Source of the DNA: Neoechinorhynchus agilis
Lineage: Eukaryota > Acanthocephala
DNA length: 64,000 bases
NCBI GenBank assembly: GCA_051530055.1
Contig: CM121342.1
Location: 14,570,001 to 14,634,000, forward strand
Reading direction: 5' to 3'
Part shown: one piece after another, positions 33,640 to 44,925 of the stretch
Numbering within the stretch: the stretch's first letter is position 1
Layout: each line of letters opens with the position of its first letter
Program-made: the position numbers and the translations under genes
The notes under the pieces: generated by a model
Seen by the model: only the letters and a program-made list of their open reading frames with translations
Database searches by the model: none
What the model was told of the DNA's origin: nothing

Positions 33640-34000
33640 AAGAAATTGGACCCATGTACCTTTGGATTCTCATAAGTACGCGGTTGTTGGTTTTTGAGTA
33701 GACGATGGGTTCGGCCGGGTAAGAATATCCGGTCGGAGATGCCCGTTAGGGTGGGCAAATCCGGTCAGCTGATGTCCGTTCTGGTGGAAATATCCTGTCG
33801 GGGGATGTCCTTTCAGTGATGATTGACGGATATTGTTTGCAGGATAGTTTTCAGGTTGGGTCTTTCCTCAGGTTCATTTCGGGTTATTATATACGAGGAG
33901 ATTAGGCAGCATTCAAAAAAGAGCGTAGGTAGAGAGGTGCGAGGTTGAGGGAGGATGAAACGGATTAGGATTACGAGTGTTGTGCTCGTGTGAGGGGGGG
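33640..34000 (-). mobile_element. LINE 3' UTR, 5'-truncated copy
   Basis: Minus-strand copy of the 3' UTR of the 4.6-6.3 kb LINE, with GGTCTTTCCTCAGGTTCATT, repeated ATCCGGTCGG-type units, and ATGTACCTTTGGATTCTCAT near the 3' end. Confidence 0.65.
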
Positions 34001-34095
34001 GGACGAAATCACACTGTTCTGAGATTAAGTTATCATCACTGAGGCGTATTTTTTGCTTCTTAGGGTGAAATAGGGAAGACGGTGTCAAGTTCGAT

Positions 34096-35013
34096 TTATT
34101 TGCACAAAACAAGAGTTGCATAATGTTCAGCGAGAAACTCATAGGCCATTATACGCTTCTCTAAAACCAAGTTTCTGAACTTTTTACTGATTTCTTCGAA
34201 TCGTATCATGCATGCTTCGTCACATTTCATCCAAAAATCGAGAAATTCCTTGAATATAAGAGCATAAATTCTCCAATAGACCGTAATTGCGTGATCGCGA
34301 TTAGTGAGATCATCGATACCGTATAAGACTCGCTTTAGGTATCCATTAGAAAGAAGCAGATACTGCCAATAACAAACGTTGATGGCTAAAATACCAAAAC
34401 TAAGGAACTTTCTATTGTCACTGAGTTTATCCAACGCATCCATAAACAATTCGCTGAACATTGTTTTGAATTTGACGATGGAGTGAAGTCCGAGCATCCC
34501 CATTGACCTTAAGTCCGTATATGGATCGGATCCTTGGAACCCAATCGATACCCAATGTTCACTTTTTTCACAAAATTCAGAATCAATCCCTGCTTGCCTC
34601 TGAACAATCGGCCATAACTCTTTAAGGACGTCCAGGTCATATTGAGCATTACGAAAAGATTCCATAGAATCAACCAGTTTATCGTAGCCTGTAAGTATGT
34701 TCATCAACTCCTCGACGCCGTCTCGATTTTCATTTTCCAACCTCAAGTCAATGTTCGGTTCATGTTGTGAGCCCAAAAATTCATCGAATTGAACAGCACA
34801 CTGAGCTCGGCAAACCGGATCTGCATTTTGCTCGCAAAAGTTTTTACATATAAGAAAGGGATCTATTGATTTCGATGACGTACGTCTTCCCTTCCGGAGG
34901 TATAAGTAAACGAACGTTCCTGAAAAAATCGCCAAAAGTGATATTATCAAAGCGCGCCTGTCCATTTCAAAAATAAAGGACAATGTTCTTTTCAGTTTTG
35001 AACTCGATGACAT
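34096..35013 (-). CDS. ELMO-domain (ELMOD-type) Arf/Arl GTPase-activating protein
   Basis: Intronless, 305 residues. The signature WVSIGFQGSDPYTDLRSMG (residues 154-172) is the ELMO/CED-12 domain core; R169 in the DLRSMG block corresponds to the arginine needed for GAP activity on Arl2/Arf proteins in ELMOD1-3. The rest of the domain (residues about 105-290) is complete, with LGL, a tryptophan-rich middle and C-terminal helices. A hydrophobic segment at residues 21-39 followed by RKGRR predicts a single N-terminal membrane anchor. M17, just before that segment, is a plausible alternative start. The conserved Arg suggests it is active. The DNA past its stop is a LINE 3' UTR. Confidence 0.9.
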   Translation of the reverse strand: MSSSSKLKRTLSFIFEMDRRALIISLLAIFSGTFVYLYLRKGRRTSSKSIDPFLICKNFCEQNADPVCRAQCAVQFDEFLGSQHEPNIDLRLENENRDGVEELMNILTGYDKLVDSMESFRNAQYDLDVLKELWPIVQRQAGIDSEFCEKSEHWVSIGFQGSDPYTDLRSMGMLGLHSIVKFKTMFSELFMDALDKLSDNRKFLSFGILAINVCYWQYLLLSNGYLKRVLYGIDDLTNRDHAITVYWRIYALIFKEFLDFWMKCDEACMIRFEEISKKFRNLVLEKRIMAYEFLAEHYATLVLCK

Positions 35014-35390
35014 GAAATGCTTGTTTACTGTCTTTGATGCGATTCTTTCATTCTGTCATGTGAGTGTTCATTCCTTTAAAGCGAGAAGTTTTCTTTAAAA
35101 GATTCAAAAAAGGGGTTTTAACAACGAAGTAGTCAGGTGATTCTACGTGGTCAAAAATACACACCGGGAAAGGAAATTCCAAAACGTACGACCGGCAAAC
35201 GCGAAAACCAACTCGACTTCCACCTGAAGGCTGATGAAAACAAGTAAGAAAATTCTGAAGTTGACATGCAGCAATGACAAATGAGATAGGCAAGAATCTA
35301 ATAGCTATGACGGTGTACTTTTGCCAACATTGAAAAAGAGAAGAAATTGCTTTTCTTTCAAACTTATTCGTTTATCAGATGGTTGTGGAC
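35014..35390. promoter_or_regulatory. 5' flank of the ELMO-domain gene
   Basis: About 380 bp upstream of the minus-strand ELMO-domain gene. Short minus-strand open frames exist but have no recognisable content; promoter role is by position only. Confidence 0.25.
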
Positions 35391-35404
35391 GTAATCCCGG
35401 TTAA

Positions 35405-35568
35405 AGATTATTTTATTATTATGAAATATTTCGAAGGAGGAAACTTCGCATCATGCGGGTCATTGTTTAAGTGTCTTGTTCGCATTCAAGTGCGAATAAA
35501 ACACCTTAACATTGACTGATGAGGCGAGGTTTCCTCTTTCGAAATATTTCATAATAAAAGAATCGTCA
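35405..35568. repeat. Foldback element with hammerhead-like core
   Basis: Arms TTATGAAATATTTCGAAGGA (35424-35443) and its near-complement (about 35535-35555). The plus strand reads CTGATGA (35516-35522), GAGG/CCTC and GAAA (35541-35544), then TATTTCATAATAAAAG; the opposite arm carries a similar, poorer core. Stem II pairing is imperfect. Confidence 0.55.
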
Positions 35569-35649
35569 ACCTGGATTATGTTCACAAACATCCAATATTT
35601 ACCATCCTGAATGATCTTCTTGATATAATTACAACAACATTTTAAATCT

Positions 35650-36720
35650 TTCTATCGTTTGAGAGGTCGTTCATTTCAGCATTGTCGGCTTTCGCCTTTG
35701 TTCTCCATTCCCAGCGTCTTGAAATCTCCGCTCACACTGTCCTCCCACCTCTTCTTGGGCCTTATCCTCGAGCTCGATTCTCCATGCGAGGCGTCTTCAT
35801 CTGCTTGTGTCGCCTGCAGGTACCATCGCATCCGCCTTTTAGCGATTGCCTCCTCGATCGACTCGACAGCAAACAGCTTTCGTTGAACTCTTTGTCCGAT
35901 ATCTGGTGCGAGTTCACATTGCATGTTAAATAGGCTGCCCAAATATTTGAAGGTGTTTATCTTTTCGATCTGAGTTCCGTGTATATCGATGTTAACCAGC
36001 TCCATGTATTTCATTTTGCACCTGTTCACTCTCAATCCTTTGCTCTCTAATCGCTGTCGCCAACTCTCCAGCAAATTCCTCTAGCTGTGAGCATTAAATC
36101 GTATGCGAATAGTATCGTCCATGGAGCTTCCGCATTTCCTAGGACGTCTATCACGATCGTGAACAAGAATAGGCTCAGGGCCGAACCCTGTTGCAGACCC
36201 ACGGAGACTCGGAAATAGTCGGTGGTTCCGCTGTGGCATCGCGCGTAGGTGTAGCATTCTCGATACATCGCTTGGATCGCGGCGACGTAGTGTTCGGGGC
36301 AATTCCTTTTCCTGAGGCATGCCCGCATCTGATCTCAAGGGACCGAGTCCTACGACCCTTCCAAATCGACGAACACAATGTGCAACTAGCACGAATATTG
36401 CGTCGATTGTACTTCTGCCGGGCATGAATCCTCGTTGGTCCTCGATGATTCGGATTTCCTCTTAAATTCCGTGATCGATCATTCGTTCCCACAGTTTCAT
36501 TGTGTGAGACATGAGTTTGATGCCGCGGTAACTCCTACACTGCAAAACATCTCCTTCTTCTGAAAGAGCCTCGTGAGTAACTTTATTCTGAAGACTCTCA
36601 GGGATTGCCACAGCTCGATCGGAATGTTATCTGTACCGACGCTCCTACAAGTCTTCATTTTCCTGAGCTGTGCAGCCACCTCATCGTGCGAGTACGGCCC
36701 CGTCATATTGACATTCGGGT
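35650..36720 (-). mobile_element. RTE-clade LINE reverse transcriptase, degraded
   Basis: Minus-strand pieces in order: EVAAQLRKMKTCRSVGTDNI, ACLRKRNCPEHYVAAIQAMY, VSVGLQQGSALSLFLFTIVI, ILFAYDLMLTA (catalytic block with one Asp replaced by Tyr), LESKGLRVNRCKMKYME and NTFKYLGSLFN. These are the reverse transcriptase and thumb of an RTE LINE, possibly the family of the endonuclease fragment at 24.8 kb. Frames change at least three times. Confidence 0.75.
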
Positions 36721-36739
36721 GTACGTCTTCGCCTTTAAA

Positions 36740-37085
36740 AAAATTTCAAAAGATCAATCAAAACGCTTCTCAACCCAACCACCACAGTACAACAGCCGCC
36801 ATCCCAGTTCTTTTCATCCTCCAGTGCCTCTACCTCCTCTCCTTTTTCCATACTAACCAATCTTCTCGGATATCATAACTGGAAATGAACCTGAGGAAAG
36901 ACCCAGCCTCATAAACTCTCCTAAAAAACAATAACCACCAACTTTAACATACGACCAGATCAGTAATCCACTCCAAAATCAATACCCACATTAATTTAAC
37001 CTCTTCAGAACTTGAGTGTTCGCGAGAACTTAAAGGTACATGGTTCCGCTACTTTGACTAAAGTAAATTGTGTTATTATTATTCG
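36740..37085 (+). mobile_element. LINE 3' end, 5'-truncated
   Basis: Reads the last codons (FFHTNQSSRIS then stop) and the 3' UTR of the 4.6 kb LINE, with CTCGGATATCATAAC and GAGGAAAGACCCAGCC, ending in GTGTTATTATTATTC. Confidence 0.65.
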
Positions 37086-37191
37086 CATAAATGTCTCTAA
37101 ACGATTTCCAATTACGGCCGGCACCCTATTACGGCCCAGAAAGAGAATGTGACCGTCGATGTAATGGGCGCAGTTTGTGTGACTAGACACA

Positions 37192-38094
37192 ATGCTTTTT
37201 CATCCATCACACACCTCAGTCTTAAAAACTGTCATTAAAAGCCGTAGAAACCGCGTCTACGTCCCGCTTCGCTTTCATCCTCTCCACAAAGTGGTCAAAC
37301 GATACGAAATGAGACGTCTTTATCTGATAGGATCTATAAACGCATTCGTTCATCTTTTTATTTCAACAATTCTGACTTCTTTGGTCATAGCTCAAATGTT
37401 CGCCACCAACGGTCAAGGCGTTCGATATGGTGTCTATCGATGTGAGAATTGCAACATCACTTATCCAGGCGTACGAAATACGTTCTCCGCTTTTCTTTTT
37501 TTCAATTTCCTCATATTCGGCATATCGATGTTTCATGCAGTTTTCAGCACTCTTGAAAAGTATTCAAAGTTTAAAAGTAATTTCATCGATGTTGTCTATG
37601 ATTACTGGCGGCTAATCCGTCTCATGGCCATACTCCTAATTTCCATCGCTTTTCTTCTTTCAATGGCGTTCATGATCGGCGTATATATTGCCGCATCTGA
37701 TATGACTGGTCTCAAAGAAATCGATTCTATCGCAGCAACTCTACCACTTATTCTTCTCTTAATCTATGGGTCATATGCGCTCCTGATCTTTCTTTTATTA
37801 AAAACGAAGCGGATCATCAATGTCACAGAAAAACGATATTTTCAACCCTATAACCAACCAGCGATCAGTTCAGTGAAAATAGAGACAAATCACGCTCAAA
37901 ATGGCCATTTTGTTTCGGGCTCGATTCACGCTAAACCCGAAAGCGTCTATGATTTTGCATCCTACTCACCTTCATCCGTATACTCAAACGGAGCGTCAGT
38001 GTCCATAATCGCCAATGGACAAACAAAACCACCGGATTCCATCTATAGCGATATGTCGAGGATCTCTCAGACTGCGGCACAACAGTCGTTGTGA
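37192..38094 (+). CDS. Four-helix membrane protein, unrecognised
   Basis: Intronless, 300 residues from an ATG. There are four hydrophobic segments at about residues 45-68, 98-120, 142-168 and 180-204, with a cysteine pair (CENC) in the first extracellular-type loop, then a cytoplasmic tail with several Tyr/Ser motifs (SVYDFASYS, SSVYS, DSIYSDMS). The layout (short N-terminus, CxxC loop, long tyrosine-rich tail) recalls tetraspan or claudin-like proteins, but I cannot place it in a named family. M42 (MRRLYLIG), just before the first helix, is an alternative start. A poly(A) signal lies about 140 nt downstream. Confidence 0.75.
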   Translation: MLFHPSHTSVLKTVIKSRRNRVYVPLRFHPLHKVVKRYEMRRLYLIGSINAFVHLFISTILTSLVIAQMFATNGQGVRYGVYRCENCNITYPGVRNTFSAFLFFNFLIFGISMFHAVFSTLEKYSKFKSNFIDVVYDYWRLIRLMAILLISIAFLLSMAFMIGVYIAASDMTGLKEIDSIAATLPLILLLIYGSYALLIFLLLKTKRIINVTEKRYFQPYNQPAISSVKIETNHAQNGHFVSGSIHAKPESVYDFASYSPSSVYSNGASVSIIANGQTKPPDSIYSDMSRISQTAAQQSL

Positions 38095-38235
38095 TTCAAT
38101 CAAAGAAAAACGCTCTTTTTCCAACTTATGAAAGGGCACTTTTTAAAAAAAGAGGCACATTGGATTTCAAATGACGAACAAAATGTAATCCTGGTAGATT
38201 TCTTTTATCTAAATAGTCCCTTCTCTGATTTTATC

Positions 38236-38241
38236 AATAAA
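38236..38241 (+). terminator. Polyadenylation signal
   Basis: AATAAA about 140 nt after the stop of the four-helix gene. Confidence 0.45.
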
Positions 38242-38454
38242 TTTCGGATAATGCACCGTCCCACTCTTTAATTTATCCGAATTATCTCAAAGTGTCATTA
38301 TAACCCCCCTCAAAATAATAATTGATTCCTAATACGGCTCAGCTCGGTATTAGGTATATCAACTTTGAAATAAAAGGGTTTGCCGTACTAGTGAAAGATT
38401 TTCGGCAGTAAATGGAAAACGTGCCGTAATTGAAGAAGGCTGTTATAGCGAAAT

Positions 38455-38835
38455 AATAATAATAATAACACGTTTATTGTTGAAAATACAGAGAAGGAAA
38501 TAGGAGGATTCATGTACCTTTGGGTCCTCACAAGCATTCAAGTTCATAATTGTTCAAAAAAGAAAAGCGTATCCGTGCCCATTCGGGTTGGAACTATCCA
38601 GTCGCGGGAGGTTCGTTGGAGTGAGAATGTGTCCTTTCGTTTGAGAATATCCGGTCGTGGGGGTTGGTGGTTATTATTTGCAGCAGCGCTTGTAAGATTG
38701 GTCTTTCCTCAGGTTCATTTCAAGTTCTGATATCCGAGAAGATGAGGCAGCATGGAAAAAAGAGCGTAGATATAGTGAGGTGCACGGTATAGGAGGGTGA
38801 AACGAATTAGGATTACGAGTGTTGCGCTCGTGTGA
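38455..38835 (-). mobile_element. LINE 3' UTR copy with ATT microsatellite tail
   Basis: Minus-strand copy of the same LINE 3' UTR, beginning (in plus orientation) with six ATA-type triplets, then ACACGTTTATTG, ATGTACCTTTGGGTCCTCAC and the TTTCCTCAGGTTCATT block. The triplet tail marks the LINE 3' end. Confidence 0.65.
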
Positions 38836-38899
38836 AAAGGGAGCTTTTTAAGCTGGGAGCGATATGTAAAAGAAATTGTGGTGGTAGGGTTTGCAATGA

Positions 38900-41800
38900 T
38901 GTGCGCAGTGATGTGCAGTTGTATTACGTTATTGATCGACGACGAACGTTTGAGTTATGTATATGAGTGTACATGCAAGGTGTGAGTCAAGTTAGAACAT
39001 AGACATCGTGTGTGTACAATCATGACATCTGGCGACGAGGGTAAATACCGATTGGAACTCGATAAAAGATCAACGGACAAAGAGGATATTCAGGCTATGA
39101 AACAGGTACTTGAATCGCAGCCGAAGCTGTTGGATTATTTGGCAAAAGTGTTTACAGATCCGTTGACGATTTCGGGAATACTATCGAGAGCGAAAGTGGT
39201 CCCTTTTCGATGTTTCCAGGAGCCTGAGAAATGGACAAACTACGTAACGCAGCTCGAGCTACACTTTGAGATTAACGGCATCACAGATATCGACCTAAAA
39301 AAGAAGTGCCTGCTGGCATGGCTAAGCGTTCCTGTTTTCGACAAAGTGTGCTGGAGATTAGGATATCCTGGGTTGTTAGAGGTTCTCAATTGGTTGTATG
39401 ACGAGAAGAGTCATGAGATAGTGGCGAGGTACCGATTATACAACACGAAGCTCGGGGAAGGTCAAAGCTACGAGGAATGGCTAAGTGAACTCCGCGAAGC
39501 AGCTAAGGGGTGCAATTTCTTTAAGACAAGTATAGTAGATGAACAGTCGGCAGCCGAGGTTCAAATTCGTGATGCTATCGTGTTGTCAACACCTCATGAA
39601 GAAGTGCGAAAAGCGGCTGTTCAATGCTCCGTAAGCACTTTACAGGACGTGATGAAAATAGCTAGGCGCTGCGAATGATGAGTAAGGAGGATATCGTGGA
39701 CAAAATCGACAACGAGAGAAGACGGGATTCCAGAACTGAGTAATTCTCGAACAGGAAGCGATGTTTTCGTCGCGGCAGTCGGCACATGAATTCTGGTTCC
39801 AAGTGTCCGGCAACAATGGCAAAGTGTTTCAAATGTGGGCGGACAGGACATTTTGTCAAGTGTTGTCGTTCTCGTGTCAACAAGATTTGTGAAACGAACG
39901 CGAACGATGAGGATGATGCTACGATCGACAATATTCGGCAGGTCTTTGGACGATATGTTGTCAAGGTAATGGTAACATTGAATGGTCATAACGTCATTAT
40001 GGAATTCGATACGGGCGCGTCCTCATCCATAACTCCTGTGCAGTTGTGGAAACGAATTGGCGAACCTCGTTTGTAGCCGACAAACGACCTAATAACGTAT
40101 GGTGGAGGAAAAATAATCCCGCTGGACGATGCGAGGTTGCAGTGGTGTACAAAAGATTGATAAGACGAATGTACGTGACAATCATAGCAGGCACGGAGTC
40201 ATTGGATGGTCGAGTTGGGATTGAAAATTCCAGCAAGCATAGGGAAAGTAAACAAAGTCGACGAACAAGAAGTTTGCGACGAAGCAATATCGAGAAATCT
40301 ACAGGGAAATTTTCCTGAAGTTTTTGGAGCGAACAAAGGAAAAATAAAAGGTTTTGAGGTGCATTTGAATCTTAATGTGGGTGCTGAGCCCAGTAAATGG
40401 TCAGCTCTACATGTTATTTTCGCATTGCAAAACCCTGTGAAGCAAGAAATAGATCGATTGACACAGGAAGGAGTCCTGGCAGAGATAGGTGTAAACGAGC
40501 ATATTGAATGGGCGACCCCGGTGCGGCTTGAAAGGGTGATAGTGCCAAAGAATCTTCGAAAGCAATTTTTGGACATGATGCATGAAGGACACCCGGGCGA
40601 AGCAGCGACTAAAGCCGTGGCTCGATACTACTGCTGGTGGCCTTCGATGGACGGCGATATAAAACGCAGAGTGAGTACATGCGTTGAATGTCAAAGGCTA
40701 AAGCCGAATGCCTCCAAAGTCCCGCTTTTAAATTGGGATATTCCGTCGGGCCCGTGGAAGCGAGTTCACGTTGATTTGGCCGGTCCGTTGGAAAACAAAA
40801 TGTACCTAGTAGCGATTGATGCATACTCGAAATATCACGAGGTGTGGACTTCCAGTATAGGATTTACATCTTAGGCGACGATGGTCAGTTTGAGACAAGC
40901 GTATGCGAGATAGGGAGTTCCTGAGAAACTTGTCAGCGACAATGATCCGCAATTCGTTTCCACGAATTTCAAAGATTTTTGCATGGCGAATGGGAGCAAG
41001 CACGTGACAGGTTCTCCTTATCATCCAAAAATCAATGGACTAGTGGAAAGACTCATCAAAATGTTAAAAACGAGCGCTTTATTCGTTAGGAGCAACGATA
41101 GGTCATTGGCAGTCCATCGATTTTTGCTCAGCTATAGAAATTCCCCACAAGCGACTACGAATAGATGCCCGGCAGAACTAATGATGGGGAGAAGGATCTC
41201 AACCAAACTGTAAAACATGAGGTCGTCTTTGGGACGAACGATGAATGAGAGTATGCGTAAGCATAAAAAATGGCACGATAAAAGGTCTCAATCACGTTTA
41301 TTTCAAAAGGGAGATAAGGTATGGTACCGTTCCCCAAGAGATCAAGTATAAACCAAGGGAGTGATCAAGAAAGCGTCAGGGCCAGCATCCTATGCTCTGA
41401 GCGCACAAGATAGAGAGCGGCGCGTCCATGGAGACCAAATAAGAGCCCGTTGCGATAGTGAAGTAGCGGAGGATCATCCAAAGGAGTCGCGAAATTAAAT
41501 AAAGTGCAAGGAAGAACGAGGAGAAGATGAACACGAATCGATGATGCAAGAACGGCGAACGACCAAGTCAACAACAGAAGGATTCCAATGGTAGAGACAG
41601 ATCAGGATGAGATCATGCTCATGATTGTACACACACGATGTCTTTTTTTATTTATTATCAAGGCCTCATACACTCTTGTAAGTTTGTGACATCTTCTTTT
41701 TTGGCCCCACGGCCATATTCGTTTGGAGCCTTTCGGCTGACTTGCACACATCGGAGGCGCTTAGCCGCACTCGAAGGAACAGGGCCAACCCACTTTTGGG

Positions 41801-42035
41801 GCCTATGGGCGATCTCAAAACCTGACCCCGCCTCTTCCAGCACCCTCGCACACCCGTGGAACCCAGCGACCGGTGGCGTTGAACCTTCGACATATCGAGC
41901 ACATTATGAACGAGCACACCACACGGCCACTGGGCCCATATGATGTCTATATTCTAACTCGACAATCACACCTCGCATGTGCACTCATTTAAATATACTA
42001 TAAATAACATAATACAACTGCGCACACCACTGCCC
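38900..42035 (+). mobile_element. Ty3/Gypsy retrotransposon fossil with inverted ends
   Basis: Parts in order on the plus strand: gag-like frame (39010-39678), CCHC zinc knuckle (CFKCGRTGHFVKCC, about 39815), aspartic protease (FDTGASSSIT, about 40007), a short reverse-transcriptase remnant (40260-40530), integrase zinc-binding and core regions (about 40550-41210, with SPYHPKINGLVERLI). The left end (38900-39027) recurs at the right (41616-42035) in inverted orientation. A SINE-B copy sits in the right-hand inverted copy. Broken, with several breaks; age moderate to old. Confidence 0.75.
41644..41941 (-). repeat. SINE-B copy with target-site duplication
   Basis: On the minus strand: GTGGCCGTGTGGTGTGC (A-box region), a stem-loop with loop TTCATAA, GGTTCAACGCC (B box), a body of about 190 nt and a TAATAAATAAAAA-type tail. 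GATGTCT flanks it at 41637-41643 and 41942-41948. It inserted into the inverted end of a Gypsy fossil. Confidence 0.8.
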
Positions 42036-42109
42036 GGCACTCGATGAGAGGGGGAAAGTCAACTGTGCAAATAAAGTCAGCTGTGCAGTACAAAGAAGAG
42101 ATGTATAGC

Positions 42110-42750
42110 GAAGTATCATTGTAACGAGGGATCATAGAAAGTAGGATTAAAATGTGAAAATCTCACTTTCTCGAAAAAATAAATATTTCCGAGCCGTGCC
42201 ACTTCTTTGCGTCTCGAATCAAAGCGAACATTAAACCCCCACCATGGTTTCCTTGAGCAGGTCGACTCTTCATCTTTTCGTATAATTTCAAACCTGATTC
42301 CATCGATTATTGACGTTCTCTGACAAAGGTTCAATGTTTACCATCCGCTTCTTGTTCTCGCCGGTTTTCGTAGAATGCGGCACAGATTTAGGGCCAATAA
42401 GTGGACATTGTATTGTGCTTCTGTTTTTACTTGAATATAAAAGGAGACAACTTGTGAAGATTTGTTGGATCCTCTTTAAGAACTCGAAAAGATTTAAAAT
42501 ACTTAGGCTTACAATTAAATAGTCTACGTTCAAGGATGTTAACAAATTCTGATAGTAAACGGGTGAGTTCGCCCCAATAAATCGACACGATTGATCAGAT
42601 TGAAGACGACACCCATTCAGAGATACGATAAAAAATTCAACTCGAGTCACTAAAATGGTAATCGCAAAATCAAATCGACAGAGTGGAAGGAAATATCACG
42701 CGTATCATGCTTTACAGGGTTGATTTAGAATTTATGAAGGAATGTAACCG
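42110..42750. other. Intergenic, short frames only
   Basis: Minus-strand open frames at 42116-42334 and 42288-42650 overlap in different frames. Neither has a recognisable domain, splice structure or composition that supports a gene. Confidence 0.25.
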
Positions 42751-42799
42751 ATTAAATCTAGGCACAGCTCAATACAGACACAAAAATGTCTAGCCAAAT

Positions 42800-44690
42800 A
42801 CTCGCAGCCAAATTGAGAAAATGCACAGTTTGACGTTTATGAGCCTACAAGAAACCAGGGACACGATTGATGACCATGAGTTCAATTGGCTCATCGTATG
42901 ATACAAAAACCGCAAGGAAAAAGCTGGTGGTTAAAGTTAAATGTTTAGATCTCAAAATCAGAAACCTAAAGGACATATCGTACAGAGATTGGCAGCGCCA
43001 AGCAGGGAGGAAGGAGACAATACCGAATGGATACATTAATAAAACGAATAGGTCGTTTACTAGTGAGCAAAAGGAAGTGTTGAACTTAGGCCTTCAGACA
43101 AAAGAGCGTCATTGGATTTAGCTACGAATTTCGAAGTAATTGCAAAGAAAATAGTTACTACTTTTGGGGAAAATGTGGCGGCGTCGCAGGAAATCAATGG
43201 TCTCAAAGCAGTTTATGGAGAAACGAAATTACTGAACGTTGGTCGTTGAATGCATGGTAGCAACTTATCCAGGTTACAAAGTCAGGCAATAAGCAGGAGC
43301 TCTGGAAAACGAGAATTACAATCATAAAATTGGTGTAATTCTATTTCGGTCACAGATACCTTCACTAAATATAATTTAGACATTGTCGTTTCATTTAAGA
43401 TGTCGAGCGCTTATTGAGGAGCTGCGCGCGTAGCACCAAATTGGAAGTGCGTAACGTGCTGTAAATTGCAGTCAATAAATCCGTTTCCGTCATTCGGAAA
43501 ACGAAGAATGTCATTAAGCTGAAAAACAAGCTTATAAAACTTCTGAAGCAGGGCAAAAAGAGTGAATAACTAAGCCAGGAAATATATAAACATATATACC
43601 CAAGTGACCCAATGATTCCGAAGATGTATGGTCTACCAAAATACACAAAGAAGAATGTCATCTGAGAACAATCGTACCAATGAATGGCAGTTTCAATTAC
43701 GATTTGGAAAGTTCTTGGTTAAGTGCTTGACAGATGCAACATCACAAGTAACCACTAATGTGAAGAAATTGAGGGAACTCATCGAATGGATATAATATCC
43801 CACCATAAATGCGGCGATTCCAAACCTCATTCCTATTCGTCAAGGAATTTACGCTACAACACACATCTAAAGTCTGCTGGAGTTAGCTTGTGCGGTAAGT
43901 TTCGAGTTCAATGTGAAGTATTAGGTTCAAAAATGGTAGGTAGCCATGGACTCACCTATTGCCAAACTTCTGGCTAATCTCGTTTCAAAGGCTTTCTGTA
44001 TCGAGCCCACAACGTCTGCAGTGATTAGTGCCTCGAGGATGAAATCTAATAGTTGAAACGAATTTTTCAGCAAGTTGCGTTTTCTATAGGATGTTCCTAC
44101 TTCAACTAGAGAGAGAGCTTGAGAACTATGTGCGAAACACCCAGTCACAAGAAACAGACATAACCCTGAATCGAATCGACCTACGCATTGGAGTACCGGA
44201 CAGCGGACCACAGACCAACTGTTGTTGAAACAAAATTTCTAGGATAGTTAAGAACACCGGTCTGCTGATAAAATGCCAATTCTACTTCCGACCTTCTGTA
44301 CTTATAGGAAACCTCATTTCCCAAAAATACCAGGAGGTGGAAAATAGGGCTGTTGTCTACAGTTTCCTACAGCACTTACATTGGAAAAACACGCCGGGAT
44401 TCGAAGACGATATTGGCAAAACGTAAGCGGCCCAAGACGCAGAAAACCTTATGGTCGAATATCGCAATGCGCTAGGTGCAAACTGACCAGTGGTCAATTA
44501 TGACCAAACATTGTTTTAGCAAGTAAACATAATAACTGCTAACAAAATGTATGAACACAATCAACCGAAAGCGCGTGTAAGAGCAGAATAACCATTTAAG
44601 CACTTGTATTTTAGAACTGATGATGAACCCGACGAGGTTCGAAATGTCTTAAATAAAAAATTATCTACCAGGTGAGAACCTGAACAATAA
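42800..44690 (+). mobile_element. Penelope-like element, heavily degraded, with hammerhead 3' end
   Basis: Pieces in order: KTNRSFTSEQKEVLNLGL (N-terminal block, about 43035-43090), a MYGLPK/KIHKE block followed by LRTIVPMNGSFNYDLE (about 43620-43710), which is the start of the Penelope reverse transcriptase, and scattered later fragments. The end reads CTGATGA (44617-44623), GAAC/GTTC, GAAA (44641-44644), then TGTCTTAAATAAAAA, a hammerhead core almost identical to the one at 8417. Many frame breaks. Confidence 0.7.
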
Positions 44691-44734
44691 TTCTACTCGA
44701 TTAACGTTGTTTTTCGGGAAAACATAGATTTATG

Positions 44735-44925
44735 GAATTACACTTTCGGTGAGAATAATCTCGGTCATTACATGGAATCCAACGTCGTAAACACTTGCAA
44801 ACAACGACTGAAGAGGCGAGGATACGTCGCGAAATATCTCGAATAAATAAAATATGTAATGACCGGGATTATTCTCACCGAAAGCGTAATTTTATTATTC
44901 GGAAGGACTTTCTATCGATGATTTA
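44735..44925. repeat. Foldback element with hammerhead core
   Basis: Arms GAATTACACTTTCGGTGAGA (44735) and complement (44868-44892) enclose CTTGCAAACAACGA, CTGAAGA (44808-44814), stem II GCGA/TCGC (44816-44819, 44827-44830), GAAA (44831-44834) and TATCTCGAATAAATAAA. Confidence 0.7.

Noticed and set aside
42288-42650. 120-codon minus-strand frame as a gene
   Set aside because: No recognisable motif, no splice structure, and an overlapping frame of similar quality; composition does not favour coding.
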